Shown here: positions 25,422-34,587 of the stretch, piece by piece
How positions within the stretch are numbered: the stretch's first letter is position 1
Layout of the letters: the number at the start of each line of letters is the position of its first letter
From: an uncultured Flavihumibacter sp.
GTDB taxonomy: Bacteria > Bacteroidota > Bacteroidia > Chitinophagales > Chitinophagaceae
DNA: 64,000 nucleotides
Direction of reading: 5' to 3'
Assembly: GCA_902168105.1 (NCBI GenBank)
Contig: CABHOY010000075.1
Coordinates: forward strand, 248,001 to 312,000
Position numbers and translations under genes: made by a program
The notes under the pieces: generated by a model
Told to the model about the DNA's origin: nothing
The model's database searches: none
Seen by the model: only the letters and a program-made list of their open reading frames with translations

Positions 25422-26684
25422 ATGATAAATTTAAAACAACTCTATAGGAACCGGTTATTCAGCGTAGGACTGCATATTGTAGTTTGGACCTGTTTCCTGT
25501 TCTTTCCTTTTTTTATCTACCGGATCAAGATTCAGCATCCCTGGTTCTTCGCCCGGGAGATCGTGGACAACCTCTTCCTTATAGGACTGTTTTATCTCAA
25601 TTTTTATGTACTGATCCCCCGTTTTTTCACGCTCAAGAAGATAGTCTATTACCTGTCTTTTGTTGTATTAACGTTGGTATTCATCATTATGCAACAGGCA
25701 GTTACGGAGTATGTGTTCTGGAAAACGTTCGTCTCACAGGAAACGGTAATGTCGTCAAACAGAGACAGGGAACCGGGGTTTGCCCCGCCACCACCTGCTT
25801 TTGTACGTTACCATCTGCTGGAGAGCAGAATGCAGTCGAAAGTGGCAGAGCGGGAACGCAATGCGCCGCTTTATGCGGCAGCAACGCTGAATGATTCGAT
25901 GGGCTTCAGGAAAAGAGAATTTATCAATGCCCAACGAGGACTGTCATTCGTAGATTATATCCTTTTTCCGGAAATACTGCGGAAGTCGGTTTTTGCAGCG
26001 CTGCTCATGCTGTTTATGAGTGGTTTTATTAAGATCGCACAGGAGTGGTTTAAGAGTGAACAACAAAGGGAAGTGCTGAAAGTAGAGAATCTGAATGCTG
26101 AACTGAAATTTTTAAAGTCTCAGATTAATCCTCACTTCCTTTTCAACTGTCTAAACACCATCTATTCCCTGGCGCATAAGCATTCCGCGCAGACAGAACA
26201 CGCTATCGTGAAGCTGTCTACAATTATGCGGTACATGATCTATGATTCCAACGAGGATAAAGTGCAGTTGCAACAGGAACTACAATACCTGGAGGATTAT
26301 ATTGATATTCAACGTTTAAGAATGCCGGACGATATAGTAGTAGACTATGCAGTACAGGGAAATCCGGCAGGATTGAAAATAGAGCCGATGTTACTGGTAC
26401 CCTTCGTGGAAAATGCCTTTAAACATGGGATCAGCTATGCAGAACCTTCTTTCATCGCCATTGCGCTGGCTATCGAGAGGAACCAGGTAAGACTGGTAGT
26501 TGAAAATAGCCGCTTCAGGCAGCGTGTAGCCGAAAAAGGTGGAATTGGCTTGCAGAATGTGCGTAAACGGTTGGAACTCTTATATACCGATGACCATGAT
26601 CTGGAAATCACAGAATCTGAAAACCAATTTATTGTTGATCTAAAAATCGTGTTGAAAAATGATCAGGTGCATAGCGGTGGATGA
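25422..26684 (+). CDS. LytS/YehU-type sensor histidine kinase
   Basis: A 420-residue membrane kinase of the His_kinase (PF06580) family. Four membrane segments are likely, near 14-33, 48-66, 76-95 and 180-203, with a charged loop at about 105-175. A short coiled coil then leads to LKSQINPHFLFNCLNTIYSL, in which His238 is the phosphoacceptor. The ATPase part has LVPFVENAFKHGI (N box) and GGIGLQNVRKRLELLY (G box). The ATG at 25422 is preferred over an upstream TTG. The response regulator gene overlaps its end by 26 bases, so they form a cognate pair. The signal sensed is unknown. Confidence 0.92.
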   Translation: MINLKQLYRNRLFSVGLHIVVWTCFLFFPFFIYRIKIQHPWFFAREIVDNLFLIGLFYLNFYVLIPRFFTLKKIVYYLSFVVLTLVFIIMQQAVTEYVFWKTFVSQETVMSSNRDREPGFAPPPPAFVRYHLLESRMQSKVAERERNAPLYAAATLNDSMGFRKREFINAQRGLSFVDYILFPEILRKSVFAALLMLFMSGFIKIAQEWFKSEQQREVLKVENLNAELKFLKSQINPHFLFNCLNTIYSLAHKHSAQTEHAIVKLSTIMRYMIYDSNEDKVQLQQELQYLEDYIDIQRLRMPDDIVVDYAVQGNPAGLKIEPMLLVPFVENAFKHGISYAEPSFIAIALAIERNQVRLVVENSRFRQRVAEKGGIGLQNVRKRLELLYTDDHDLEITESENQFIVDLKIVLKNDQVHSGG

Positions 26685-27369
26685 CGAGCCACTGGCATTG
26701 GAAATAATTACAGACTTCGCCAGGAAGGTTCCTTTCCTGCAGCTGGTGGGTACATTTGAGAATGCGACAGAGGCGTTACGTTTTTTACAGGAGGAGCGGG
26801 TAGACTTGCTGTTCCTCGATATCAAGATGCCTGACATCACTGGTATTCAATTGATGAAATCCCTGAAGTACCCGCCAATGGTGGTATTTACTACTGCCTA
26901 TGGTGAATATGCCCTTGAGGGATTTGATCTTGAGGTGGTAGACTATCTGTTGAAGCCTGTTCCTTTTGAACGTTTTCTTAGATCAGCGACCAAAGCGCTG
27001 GAGTTGAGAAGTATGTCCCAGCAGAAGAACGGCGACAGTAACAACGGGCATGTTAACGACTACATCTTCATCAAGACAGAATACAAGATCATTAAGATCA
27101 ATCTGGAAGATATTTTATTCATCGAAGCACTGAAAGATTATACGAAGATCTATACTCCTTTTCAGCCAGTACTCACGCTGCGCAGCCTTAAATCATTTGA
27201 AACACGTTTGCCTGCAGATAAATTCATCAGGGTACACCGTTCTTATGTTGTGTCGCTGAACAAGATCAATTCTGTAGAGAAAAATACCGTGATGATCGCA
27301 AACCAGTCCATCCCTATCAGTGATGGCTATAGGGAAAAGTTCTATGATGTGATCAATCGGAACAGTTAA
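26659..27369 (+). CDS. LytTR-family response regulator
   Basis: A 236-residue response regulator. The receiver domain (about 1-120) has the acidic pair VDDE at 7-10, the phosphoacceptor in LLFLDIKMPD (Asp54), TTAY and the switch Lys in LLKPV. A LytTR DNA-binding domain fills about 135-236, with YIFIKTEYKIIKINLEDILFIEALKDY and FIRVHRSYVVSLNKI. It overlaps its kinase gene by 26 bases. Targets cannot be deduced, and a terminator follows, so no target gene shares the operon. Confidence 0.94.
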   Translation: MIRCIAVDDEPLALEIITDFARKVPFLQLVGTFENATEALRFLQEERVDLLFLDIKMPDITGIQLMKSLKYPPMVVFTTAYGEYALEGFDLEVVDYLLKPVPFERFLRSATKALELRSMSQQKNGDSNNGHVNDYIFIKTEYKIIKINLEDILFIEALKDYTKIYTPFQPVLTLRSLKSFETRLPADKFIRVHRSYVVSLNKINSVEKNTVMIANQSIPISDGYREKFYDVINRNS

Positions 27370-27392
27370 TCAGTCTGCAATATCAATAGTAT

Positions 27393-27438
27393 AAAAAGAA
27401 ACGGTAAACAGCTATTTGCTATTTACCGTTTTCTTTTT
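27393..27438. terminator. Bidirectional terminator between the regulator and cysteine desulfurase genes
   Basis: AAAAAGAAACGGTAAA (27393-27408) pairs with TTTACCGTTTTCTTTTT (27422-27438) with one bulged base, around a loop of 13 bases. A- and T-rich arms suit both directions for these convergent genes. Confidence 0.75.
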
Positions 27439-27464
27439 GTTATAATTATTTAACGTACGATCGC

Positions 27465-28592
27465 TTAAACGATGTCTTTCAGTTTTGTGATCACCTCATC
27501 TACTTCTTCTTTCGTATTGTCTTTGGCAAAAGAGAAACGTACGGCAATCCTGTTAGGATCGCTATTGATGGCGCGGATGACATGAGAACCTGCATCAGCA
27601 CCGGAAGTACAGGCACTACCACCAGAAGCACAGATACCGTTTATATCCAGGTTAAACAACAGCATCTCGCTCTTTTCTGTTTTAGGGAAAGAAGCGTTCA
27701 ATACAGTGTACAGGCTGCGACCATAGAGGTCACCGTTATATCCTACGCCCGGTATATGCTGTTTTAACTGCTCCATCATATAAATACGAAGGTCATTGAT
27801 ATATTTGCTGTGCTCTTCCATATGCTGGGTAGCCAGCTCCAATGCTTTAGCGAAACCTACAATACCGTATACATTCTCCGTACCAGCACGCATGTTACGT
27901 TCCTGCGCACCACCGTGAATAAACGGAGTGATCTTCACATTTTCATTAATGTAAAGAATGCCCACGCCTTTAGGTCCATGGAACTTATGACCGGAGCCGT
28001 TAATGAAATGTACGGGCGTGTTACGCAGGTCAAATCCATAATGGCCTACGGTCTGTACGGTGTCAGAATGGAAGATGGCGTCAAATTCCTTACAAAGGTT
28101 GCCTACTGCATGGATGTCGAGCAGGTTGCCTATTTCGTTGTTGGCGTGCATCAGGCTTACCAGGCAACGTTCAGGAGAGTTGGCCAGCAATTCGCGCAGA
28201 TGTGCCATATCCACGTGCCCGTCGGGTAACAGCCTGACGTTACTCAGCCTGATCTTGTCTTTGGAATGGGCATGCTCCACCGAATGGAGGGTTGCGTGGT
28301 GTTCGATTTCAGAAGAGATGATATGTCTGCACCCCAGGTTATGGATAGCCGCACCTACCGCGGTATTGGTGCTTTCAGTGCCACCTGAGGTAAAAAAGAT
28401 CTCTCCCGGATGTGCGTTCAGGATCTTCGCTACGGATTTACGTGCATTTTCAATGGCCAGTCTTGTTTCACGGCCATACGAATAAATCGAGGATGGATTT
28501 CCGAACTTTTCTGTCAGGTAAGGCAGCATCACTTCCAGCACGTCTTTATCCAGCGCCGTGGTGGCTGCATTATCAAAATAAATTCTTTTCAA
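27465..28592 (-). CDS. Cysteine desulfurase (NifS/IscS family)
   Basis: A PLP enzyme that takes sulfur from cysteine for Fe-S clusters or thio-modified cofactors. The family start RIYFDNAATTALD is preceded by Lys and a TTG codon at 28592, taken here as the start (375 residues). A GTG at 28634 would add 14 residues without family support. Also seen are FTSGGTESTNTAV, SEIEHHATLHS, HANNEIG, the PLP-Lys segment INGSGHKFHGPKGVG and the sulfur-accepting Cys loop SGGSACTSG. The loop resembles the shorter NifS-like group-I form. No IscU or other Fe-S genes are adjacent, so its exact role is open. Confidence 0.9.
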   Translation of the reverse strand: MKRIYFDNAATTALDKDVLEVMLPYLTEKFGNPSSIYSYGRETRLAIENARKSVAKILNAHPGEIFFTSGGTESTNTAVGAAIHNLGCRHIISSEIEHHATLHSVEHAHSKDKIRLSNVRLLPDGHVDMAHLRELLANSPERCLVSLMHANNEIGNLLDIHAVGNLCKEFDAIFHSDTVQTVGHYGFDLRNTPVHFINGSGHKFHGPKGVGILYINENVKITPFIHGGAQERNMRAGTENVYGIVGFAKALELATQHMEEHSKYINDLRIYMMEQLKQHIPGVGYNGDLYGRSLYTVLNASFPKTEKSEMLLFNLDINGICASGGSACTSGADAGSHVIRAINSDPNRIAVRFSFAKDNTKEEVDEVITKLKDIV

Positions 28593-28780
28593 GATGGTGG
28601 TGGTTTTTGATAAAAAAATGCCGTTGGCGGACACAAATGTCTGATTTTTTTAGAAAATACAATTATACTGAAATGTGACATGACATTCCTATGATGATCG
28701 GGAGTAACTAACTGGCCCTCAGTTCTTCGTTACTTGTTCGCAGTTTATTAGTTGCCAGCAGGAATGGAAGGTCATTTCGC

Positions 28781-28828
28781 ATAAGATAAAGGGCGGATGC
28801 AAATACTTGCATCCGCCCTTTATCTTAT
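28781..28828. terminator. Strong terminator downstream of the phosphohexomutase gene
   Basis: A perfect 22 bp stem (28781-28802 with 28807-28828) with a four-base ATAC loop. Its GC core GGGCGGATGC is flanked by A- and T-rich ends. It lies 15 bases beyond the stop of the minus-strand glmM-like gene and insulates it from the cysteine desulfurase gene further along the same strand. Confidence 0.9.
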
Positions 28829-28843
28829 CTAATTCGTTGAAAA

Positions 28844-30226
28844 TTAATGCATAAATTCACGGATGTCCTGCATGATACGTTTGGCGATGTTATCTGCCGT
28901 TGTTTCATTCTGACTTTCCGCATAAATACGGATGATAGGTTCTGTATTGGAGGTACGTAAATGTACCCAGTCCCTGTCAAATTCGATTTTCAGGCCATCT
29001 TCGACGTTAATAGGCTGGTTTTTGTACTTACCCTTGATCTTATCAAAGATTGTAACTACATCAACACCTTTATCCAGTTCTATTTTATTTTTTGAAATGA
29101 AATAGTCAGGATAGCTGTTGCGCAGGGCTTTCAGGTTCTTTTTAGTCTGGGCCACGTGGCTCAGGAAGAGACCTATACCGATCAGCGCATCACGACCATA
29201 GTGAAGGTCCGGTACAATGATACCGCCATTACCCTCACCACCGATCACCGCATTCACTTCTTTCATTTTGCGTACTACGTTCACTTCGCCTACTGCTGAA
29301 GGATGGTATTCACCGCCGTTCTTCAGGGTCACATCTTTCAGCGCCTGAGTAGAGGAGAGGTTGGATACAGTGTTTCCTTTACGCGTTTTCAGTATATAGT
29401 CGGCTACGGCAACCAGTGTATATTCTTCGCCGAACATGCTGCCGTCTTCACAAACGAAGCAGAGGCGGTCTACATCAGGATCAACGGCGATACCCAGGTC
29501 TGCACTGGATTTATTCACTTCGTTGCTTAACGCAGTAAGGTTTTCTGGCAGGGGCTCGGGATTATGACTGAAACGGCCATTCACTTCATCGAATAATACA
29601 GTTACTTCCTCTACTCCTAATGCTTTCAGCAGGGCAGGAATGAAGATAGCTCCGGTGGAATTGACAGCGTCTACTACCACTTTGAAGTTGCGGGCTTTGA
29701 TGGCAGGAACATCTACCAGTGGATAGTTCACCACCATATCAATGTGCTTCTGCATATAGCTGTCATCTTTGCGGTAAGTGCCAAGTTTATTGACATCCGC
29801 AAAAGAGAAATCCTCGCGGGCAGCAAGATCGAGTACAATAGCTCCGTCTTCACCGGAGATGAATTCGCCCTCACTGTTCAACAGTTTCAGTGCGTTCCAT
29901 TCTTTGGGGTTATGACTGGCAGTAAGAATGATGCCGCCTGCGGCCTGCTCTGCTTTTACAGCCACTTCGACCGTAGGCGTGGTAGAGAGGTCCAGGTCCA
30001 CAACATCCAGCCCCAATCCGTTCAGGGTAGCAACTACGAGCTGTTTCACCATTTCACCTGAAATGCGTCCGTCACGCCCTATTACTACTTTTTTGTTGTC
30101 GGATTGTTTGATGAGCCATGTGCCAAATGCTGCTGTGAACTTAACAACATCGAGAGGAGAAAGTCCTTCTCCAGGTTTGCCTCCGATGGTTCCGCGAATG
30201 CCGGAAATCGATTTGATCAGTGCCAC
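28844..30226 (-). CDS. glmM: Phosphoglucosamine mutase / phosphohexomutase
   Basis: A cytoplasmic alpha-D-phosphohexomutase of 460 residues, starting at a GTG (30226) that gives the family N-terminus ALIKSISGIRGTIGG. A longer frame reaches 30280 without homology. It has IGRDGRISG, the phosphoserine loop LTASHNPKEWNALK with Ser104, the metal site DPDVDR, GGEGNGG for sugar binding and RTSNTEPIIRIYAES for phosphate binding. Bacteroidetes usually carry one GlmM-like enzyme of this type that makes glucosamine-1-phosphate for cell wall precursors, but a phosphomannomutase or phosphoglucomutase activity cannot be excluded from sequence alone. Confidence 0.85.
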   Translation of the reverse strand: MALIKSISGIRGTIGGKPGEGLSPLDVVKFTAAFGTWLIKQSDNKKVVIGRDGRISGEMVKQLVVATLNGLGLDVVDLDLSTTPTVEVAVKAEQAAGGIILTASHNPKEWNALKLLNSEGEFISGEDGAIVLDLAAREDFSFADVNKLGTYRKDDSYMQKHIDMVVNYPLVDVPAIKARNFKVVVDAVNSTGAIFIPALLKALGVEEVTVLFDEVNGRFSHNPEPLPENLTALSNEVNKSSADLGIAVDPDVDRLCFVCEDGSMFGEEYTLVAVADYILKTRKGNTVSNLSSTQALKDVTLKNGGEYHPSAVGEVNVVRKMKEVNAVIGGEGNGGIIVPDLHYGRDALIGIGLFLSHVAQTKKNLKALRNSYPDYFISKNKIELDKGVDVVTIFDKIKGKYKNQPINVEDGLKIEFDRDWVHLRTSNTEPIIRIYAESQNETTADNIAKRIMQDIREFMH

Positions 30227-30412
30227 GAATTTCAATTTTAAAGGAAGGGCAAATATAAAATTACAATCAGCAATAGACAAATGAATTAAATACGGACTCC
30301 TTATTTCTATTGATATATTAATTTAAATAGATGCGTTGTGATTTTAATGTGGCCTATTTAACTAGGGGTTAGGAAACTTTTCACCGTTTTTCATTAATGC
30401 CTCAGTTTAACA

Positions 30413-30420
30413 TACTTTTG
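30413..30420 (+). promoter_or_regulatory. -7 element ahead of the LTA-synthase-like gene
   Basis: TACTTTTG is a full match to TANNTTTG and lies 30 bases before the ATG at 30451. Only a TTTT run is seen near -33. Its position supports 30451 rather than the in-frame ATG at 30397 as the translation start. Confidence 0.45.
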
Positions 30421-30450
30421 CATGTCAAATTAATCAACAGCTACGTTTAC

Positions 30451-32463
30451 ATGAAATATTTATGGAAGAGTATACCCCGGTATATTCGATACGTGATTAT
30501 CCAGGCCTTATTCCTATATCTGTTCATGGTCGTGTTCCGTCTGGTTTTCTTTCTGTTTTTCTTTAAGACCACCGTTACAGGTAGTGCGCCTATCCTGAAA
30601 GCCTGGGTACTGGGATTGAAGTTCGATATGCGGTTGTCCCTGATCCTGACCGTCCCTTTACTATTGATCGCTTTTATTTTCAGAAATAACTTTTTTACCA
30701 AACCGGCTATCAGGAAGCCGGTTTTTGTATATCTGTTCCTCGTGTACCTGGTACTGACCTTTGCATATGTGTTCGACCTGGGGCATTATGCCTATCTGGG
30801 ATTACGTATGGATCCTACCATTACGCGTTTCCTGGCTTCCGGCGAACGGGCTGATAATGCCAGGATGTTATGGCAGAGCTATCCGGTTGTACGTACTTTT
30901 ATTGGGATTGGCCTGTTCCTGTTCCTGATCTCCTGCCTGTTTATCCGTTCTTATCAAAAATTGGCCAAGGAGCCGGTTGTAAAACTCAGCAACTGGAAGT
31001 ATACCGGATGGGTGTCTTCCATGGTGCTCCTGTTTGCTGCCGGTATCTACGCTAATGTGGCTTACTTTCCCCTGCGCTGGAGCCAGGCTATGTTCACAAG
31101 AGATAACGGGGTGACCAGCCTGGCGCTGAACCCGGTGCTGTACTATGTTTCAAATATGTCTGGTAAGACAGATACCTATGATATCGCTAAAACCAGGGAA
31201 CATTACGCTGTGATGGCGCGCTATCTGGGAGTAGAGCAACCTGATGTGGAAAAGCTGAACTTCACACGTGACATCCCGGGATCGGACAGCAAAAAAATGA
31301 ACGTTGTATTGGTGATGCTGGAATCGACCGGAGCAGCTGTAACCAGCATGTTCAATAACCCGATGCAGCCTACGCCGAATATGCAAAGGCTGGCCGACAG
31401 CGGGATCCTTTTCAATAATTTCTATGTACCTGCTGTGAGTACTGCGAGAACGGTGTACGGTGTGACTACAGGATTGCCCGATATCAGTATGACAAAGACG
31501 GCTTCCCGGCACCCGAAGATGATCGATCAGCGGGTAGTGCTTGACCAGTTCAAGGGGTATGAAAAGTATTATTTGTTGGGAGGAAACACGAACTGGGCCA
31601 ATATCAGAGCGGTATTTACGAACAATGTGGACGGCGTGAAGATCTTCGAGGAGGGTTATTATAAAGCGCCTAAAGCGGATGTATGGGGCGTATCTGACTA
31701 TGACCTCATCACAGAAGCGGATGAAATATTCCGTGAGGCAGGCAAGCGGCAACAGCCTTTCGTGGCATTCCTGCAACTGGCGGACAATCATCCTCCATAT
31801 ACCACTACGAAAGGAGCAGGTGATTTCAAAAAAGTAACTACGAAGGAAATCGATAAGGATAAGTTTAAAAAATCAGGATTTGTGTCCATTGATCAGTTCA
31901 ACGCTATCCGTTATGAGGACTATAACGTGGGGCACCTGATCGATCTGGCAAAAAAGGGAGGTTATCTGGACAATACGATCTTTATCATGTTCGGCGACCA
32001 TAACTGTACCCTGAATCCTTATCACTTCACGCCAGTGCCAGAATATGAACTGGTGAGCGGCTCAGTGCATGCTACCTGCTTCATCTACGCCCCGGCAGCA
32101 GTGAAACCCCGGGTTATCAACTATGCAGTAAGCCTGGTGGATATTTACCCTACCATGGCCAAACTGGTGGGGATGCCGGTAAAGAACTATACCTTAGGGC
32201 AGGATATGCTTGACTCTACACAGACCAGCCGGTATGCTTTTGCTACCTATGCCAAGAACCTTCAGGGGTATATAGCTGTAATCGGAGAACGCTATATGTA
32301 TGAGATCAATGATAAAGCAAAGGAGGCTTACCTATATGATCTGCAAGGGGACCCACTGAAAAATGTAAGGGCGCAATTTGCCGATACAGCTAAAGCGCTG
32401 GATAATTTAACGCGTGCATTTTATGAAAGCACCCGATATTTGATGTTTAATAATAAAAAATAG
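30451..32463 (+). CDS. LTA-synthase-like membrane sulfatase-fold phosphotransferase
   Basis: A 670-residue inner-membrane protein with about five transmembrane helices in the first 220 residues, then a large periplasmic alkaline-phosphatase/sulfatase-superfamily domain. Catalytic-site features are VLVMLESTGAA near 287-297 (metal-ligand Glu), the STARTVYGVTTG segment where Thr331 or Thr334 would be the nucleophile, and MFGDHN near 513-518. The layout is that of lipoteichoic acid synthase and phosphoglycerol/phosphoethanolamine transferases. In a Gram-negative without LTA it probably moves a phospholipid headgroup onto a glycan or lipid. It heads a run with methyltransferase, PAP2 phosphatase and transporter genes. 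Confidence 0.85.
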   Translation: MKYLWKSIPRYIRYVIIQALFLYLFMVVFRLVFFLFFFKTTVTGSAPILKAWVLGLKFDMRLSLILTVPLLLIAFIFRNNFFTKPAIRKPVFVYLFLVYLVLTFAYVFDLGHYAYLGLRMDPTITRFLASGERADNARMLWQSYPVVRTFIGIGLFLFLISCLFIRSYQKLAKEPVVKLSNWKYTGWVSSMVLLFAAGIYANVAYFPLRWSQAMFTRDNGVTSLALNPVLYYVSNMSGKTDTYDIAKTREHYAVMARYLGVEQPDVEKLNFTRDIPGSDSKKMNVVLVMLESTGAAVTSMFNNPMQPTPNMQRLADSGILFNNFYVPAVSTARTVYGVTTGLPDISMTKTASRHPKMIDQRVVLDQFKGYEKYYLLGGNTNWANIRAVFTNNVDGVKIFEEGYYKAPKADVWGVSDYDLITEADEIFREAGKRQQPFVAFLQLADNHPPYTTTKGAGDFKKVTTKEIDKDKFKKSGFVSIDQFNAIRYEDYNVGHLIDLAKKGGYLDNTIFIMFGDHNCTLNPYHFTPVPEYELVSGSVHATCFIYAPAAVKPRVINYAVSLVDIYPTMAKLVGMPVKNYTLGQDMLDSTQTSRYAFATYAKNLQGYIAVIGERYMYEINDKAKEAYLYDLQGDPLKNVRAQFADTAKALDNLTRAFYESTRYLMFNNKK

Positions 32464-32486
32464 AGCTTTGGGGCGTTCATCTGATC

Positions 32487-33254
32487 ATGGAAGTTTTTAA
32501 CGAGTTAGCAGTGGAAATACAAAAACAATGGTTTAAAGACTGGTTCAATTCTCCCTACTATCACCTGTTGTACAATAACAGGGATAATGCGGAAGCGGCA
32601 ACTTTTATAGATAAGCTGTTAAATTACCTTCGTCCGCCCGTTAACGCAACTATGCTGGATGTAGCCTGTGGTACAGGTCGTCATTCCAGTTATCTGGCTT
32701 CAAAAGGGTATACTGTGACGGGGATCGACCTTTCCATCCGCAGCATCAACATCGCCAAAAAACTGGAAAATGACCATCTCAGCTTTTTCCAGCACGATAT
32801 GCGCCTTCCATTCAGAGTGAACTATTTTGATCTTGTATTTAACTTTTTTACCAGCTTTGGTTATTTTGATACAGCCAGGGAGAATGATAACGCATTGCGT
32901 ACCATGCGGAATGCCCTGAAGCCGGGGGGCTGTCTGGTACTGGATTATCTGAACAGTCCATATGTAGAGGCGAACCTGGTGCCTTTTGAAGTAAAGGAAA
33001 AAGGAGATGTGGTGTTCGACATTATCAGGGAGGTGAATGACGGGAAGTTCCAGAAACAGATCAACATCCTGGACCGTTCCAGGTTGCACCGGACGACATT
33101 TACTGAGAACGTAAGTGCTTTTACCCTTCATGACTTCGAGGAAATGTTTGCCAATCAGGGTTTGCAAATAACGGATATCTTTGGGGACTATCATTTTAAC
33201 AGTTATGATGAACAGCATTCACCAAGACTGATCATCATTGCCACAAAACAATAG
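32487..33254 (+). CDS. Class I SAM-dependent methyltransferase
   Basis: A 255-residue cytoplasmic protein with a Rossmann methyltransferase fold. Motif I is MLDVACGTGRHSSYLASKG, followed by VTGIDLS (acidic end of strand 2) and FNFFTSFGYF at the motif IV position. The rest is typical of Methyltransf_25/11-type enzymes. The substrate cannot be inferred. It lies 23 bases after the LTA-synthase-like gene and two bases before the PAP2 gene, which suggests one operon possibly concerned with envelope lipids. Confidence 0.85.
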   Translation: MEVFNELAVEIQKQWFKDWFNSPYYHLLYNNRDNAEAATFIDKLLNYLRPPVNATMLDVACGTGRHSSYLASKGYTVTGIDLSIRSINIAKKLENDHLSFFQHDMRLPFRVNYFDLVFNFFTSFGYFDTARENDNALRTMRNALKPGGCLVLDYLNSPYVEANLVPFEVKEKGDVVFDIIREVNDGKFQKQINILDRSRLHRTTFTENVSAFTLHDFEEMFANQGLQITDIFGDYHFNSYDEQHSPRLIIIATKQ

Positions 33255-33256
33255 CC

Positions 33257-33835
33257 ATGCTGGAAAGACTGCTTAGACTGGATTTTAAACTCTTTTTCTA
33301 TATCAATAACGTATGGCAGCATCCTGTGTTGGATGCTATTGTGCCCTGGTTGAGGGAACCTTATGTATGGGCGCCTTTATACCTTTTCCTGGTGTTGTTC
33401 GTAACGATCAATTACGGCTGGAAAGGTTTCTGGTGGATGGTCTTTTTCCTGGTTACTTTCGGGCTGGCGGACCAGTCCAGTTTACATATCAAGGAGGCTG
33501 TAGGGAGGTTAAGGCCATGCCGGGACCCGCTGATGCAGCATTTTGTCAGGGTATTGGTGGTATATTGCCCAGGTAGCGGCAGTTTTACCTCTTCCCATGC
33601 AGCGAATCATTTTGCACTGGGCACTTTTTGTTTCCTCACTTTCAGGCATATTTCAAAGTTGTATGCCTTGCTGTTTTTTGTCTGGGCGGCGCTGATCTGT
33701 TACGCACAGGTCTATGTAGGCGTCCATTACCCGCTGGATGTAATTGGTGGCGGCGTACTCGGTATGTTCATCGGTACGTTGAGCGCCGGGTTCTTTCAAC
33801 GGCGTATCAGACTGGAACCTGAATTAACAACATGA
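33257..33835 (+). CDS. PAP2-family membrane phosphatase
   Basis: A 192-residue membrane phosphatase with about five hydrophobic helices. The three PAP2 motifs are present: KEAVGRLRPCRDP (KX6RP), SGSFTSSHAANHF (PSGH-like with the catalytic His), and YVGVHYPLDVIGG (the final His and Asp). Relatives dephosphorylate undecaprenyl pyrophosphate, phosphatidylglycerophosphate or lipid A. The exact lipid substrate is not clear. It overlaps the ZIP gene by four bases. Confidence 0.9.
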   Translation: MLERLLRLDFKLFFYINNVWQHPVLDAIVPWLREPYVWAPLYLFLVLFVTINYGWKGFWWMVFFLVTFGLADQSSLHIKEAVGRLRPCRDPLMQHFVRVLVVYCPGSGSFTSSHAANHFALGTFCFLTFRHISKLYALLFFVWAALICYAQVYVGVHYPLDVIGGGVLGMFIGTLSAGFFQRRIRLEPELTT

Positions 33836-34563
33836 ACTGGAGCTTTCTTTTAATTGTTTTTCTGGCCACGTTAGGCGGCGGTTTAATTCCCATGATGGTA
33901 AGAAGGGTGAACCCCAACTTTCCGATCTACATGCTGGCATTTACCGGCGCCTGCCTGTTTGGAGTCACTATCATGCATCTGTTGCCCGAAGTGTACCACG
34001 AACTAGGGCATAGTGCAGGCATCTATATCTTACTGGGTTTTTTTCTGCAGGTAGCCTTGCAGACGTTGTCGCATGGAACGGAACATGGGCATACCCATAT
34101 TCCGAAAGACGGGCATCATCATGTTCAGATACTCCCTCTGCTACTGGGATTGTCTATTCACGCATTTATGGAAGGTATCCCGCTGGGTTTCCAGTTTGAA
34201 GATAGGGCAGCCCTTTCTTCCCTGGTAATAGGGGTAGCCGCTCATAAACTGCCGGAAGCCTTTACTTTGATCACTGTAATGGTGCATGCGCATCAGCGGG
34301 GAGCAAAACTGTGGCGTATCCTGGTCATTTTTTCGCTGGTCACGCCCATTGCAGCAATCCTGGCATCCGTACTGGGAGCGCATTCAACATATATATCGAA
34401 CATCACCGCCTACATCGTAGCATTGGTGATAGGAGCGTTTCTGCACATTTCCACGACCATTTTTTACGAAAGCGGCACAAAACACCATGAATTGAGCTAT
34501 CGTAAAGTAATTGCCATCGTGGCAGGGCTGCTTTTAGCATTTCTTACCTTAATATTTGAATAA
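33832..34563 (+). CDS. ZIP-family metal transporter
   Basis: A 243-residue polytopic membrane protein of the ZIP (zinc/iron permease) family. A His-rich cytoplasmic loop HGTEHGHTHIPKDGHHHVQ lies near 82-100. The metal-site helices are SIHAFMEGIPLGF (HXXXE) and AAHKLPEAFTL (HXXPE). It starts four bases before the end of the PAP2 gene, so translation is coupled. It most likely imports zinc or related divalent cations into the cytoplasm. Confidence 0.9.
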   Translation: MNWSFLLIVFLATLGGGLIPMMVRRVNPNFPIYMLAFTGACLFGVTIMHLLPEVYHELGHSAGIYILLGFFLQVALQTLSHGTEHGHTHIPKDGHHHVQILPLLLGLSIHAFMEGIPLGFQFEDRAALSSLVIGVAAHKLPEAFTLITVMVHAHQRGAKLWRILVIFSLVTPIAAILASVLGAHSTYISNITAYIVALVIGAFLHISTTIFYESGTKHHELSYRKVIAIVAGLLLAFLTLIFE

Positions 34564-34587
34564 TTCTTTATTTTTAGCCTTTTAAAC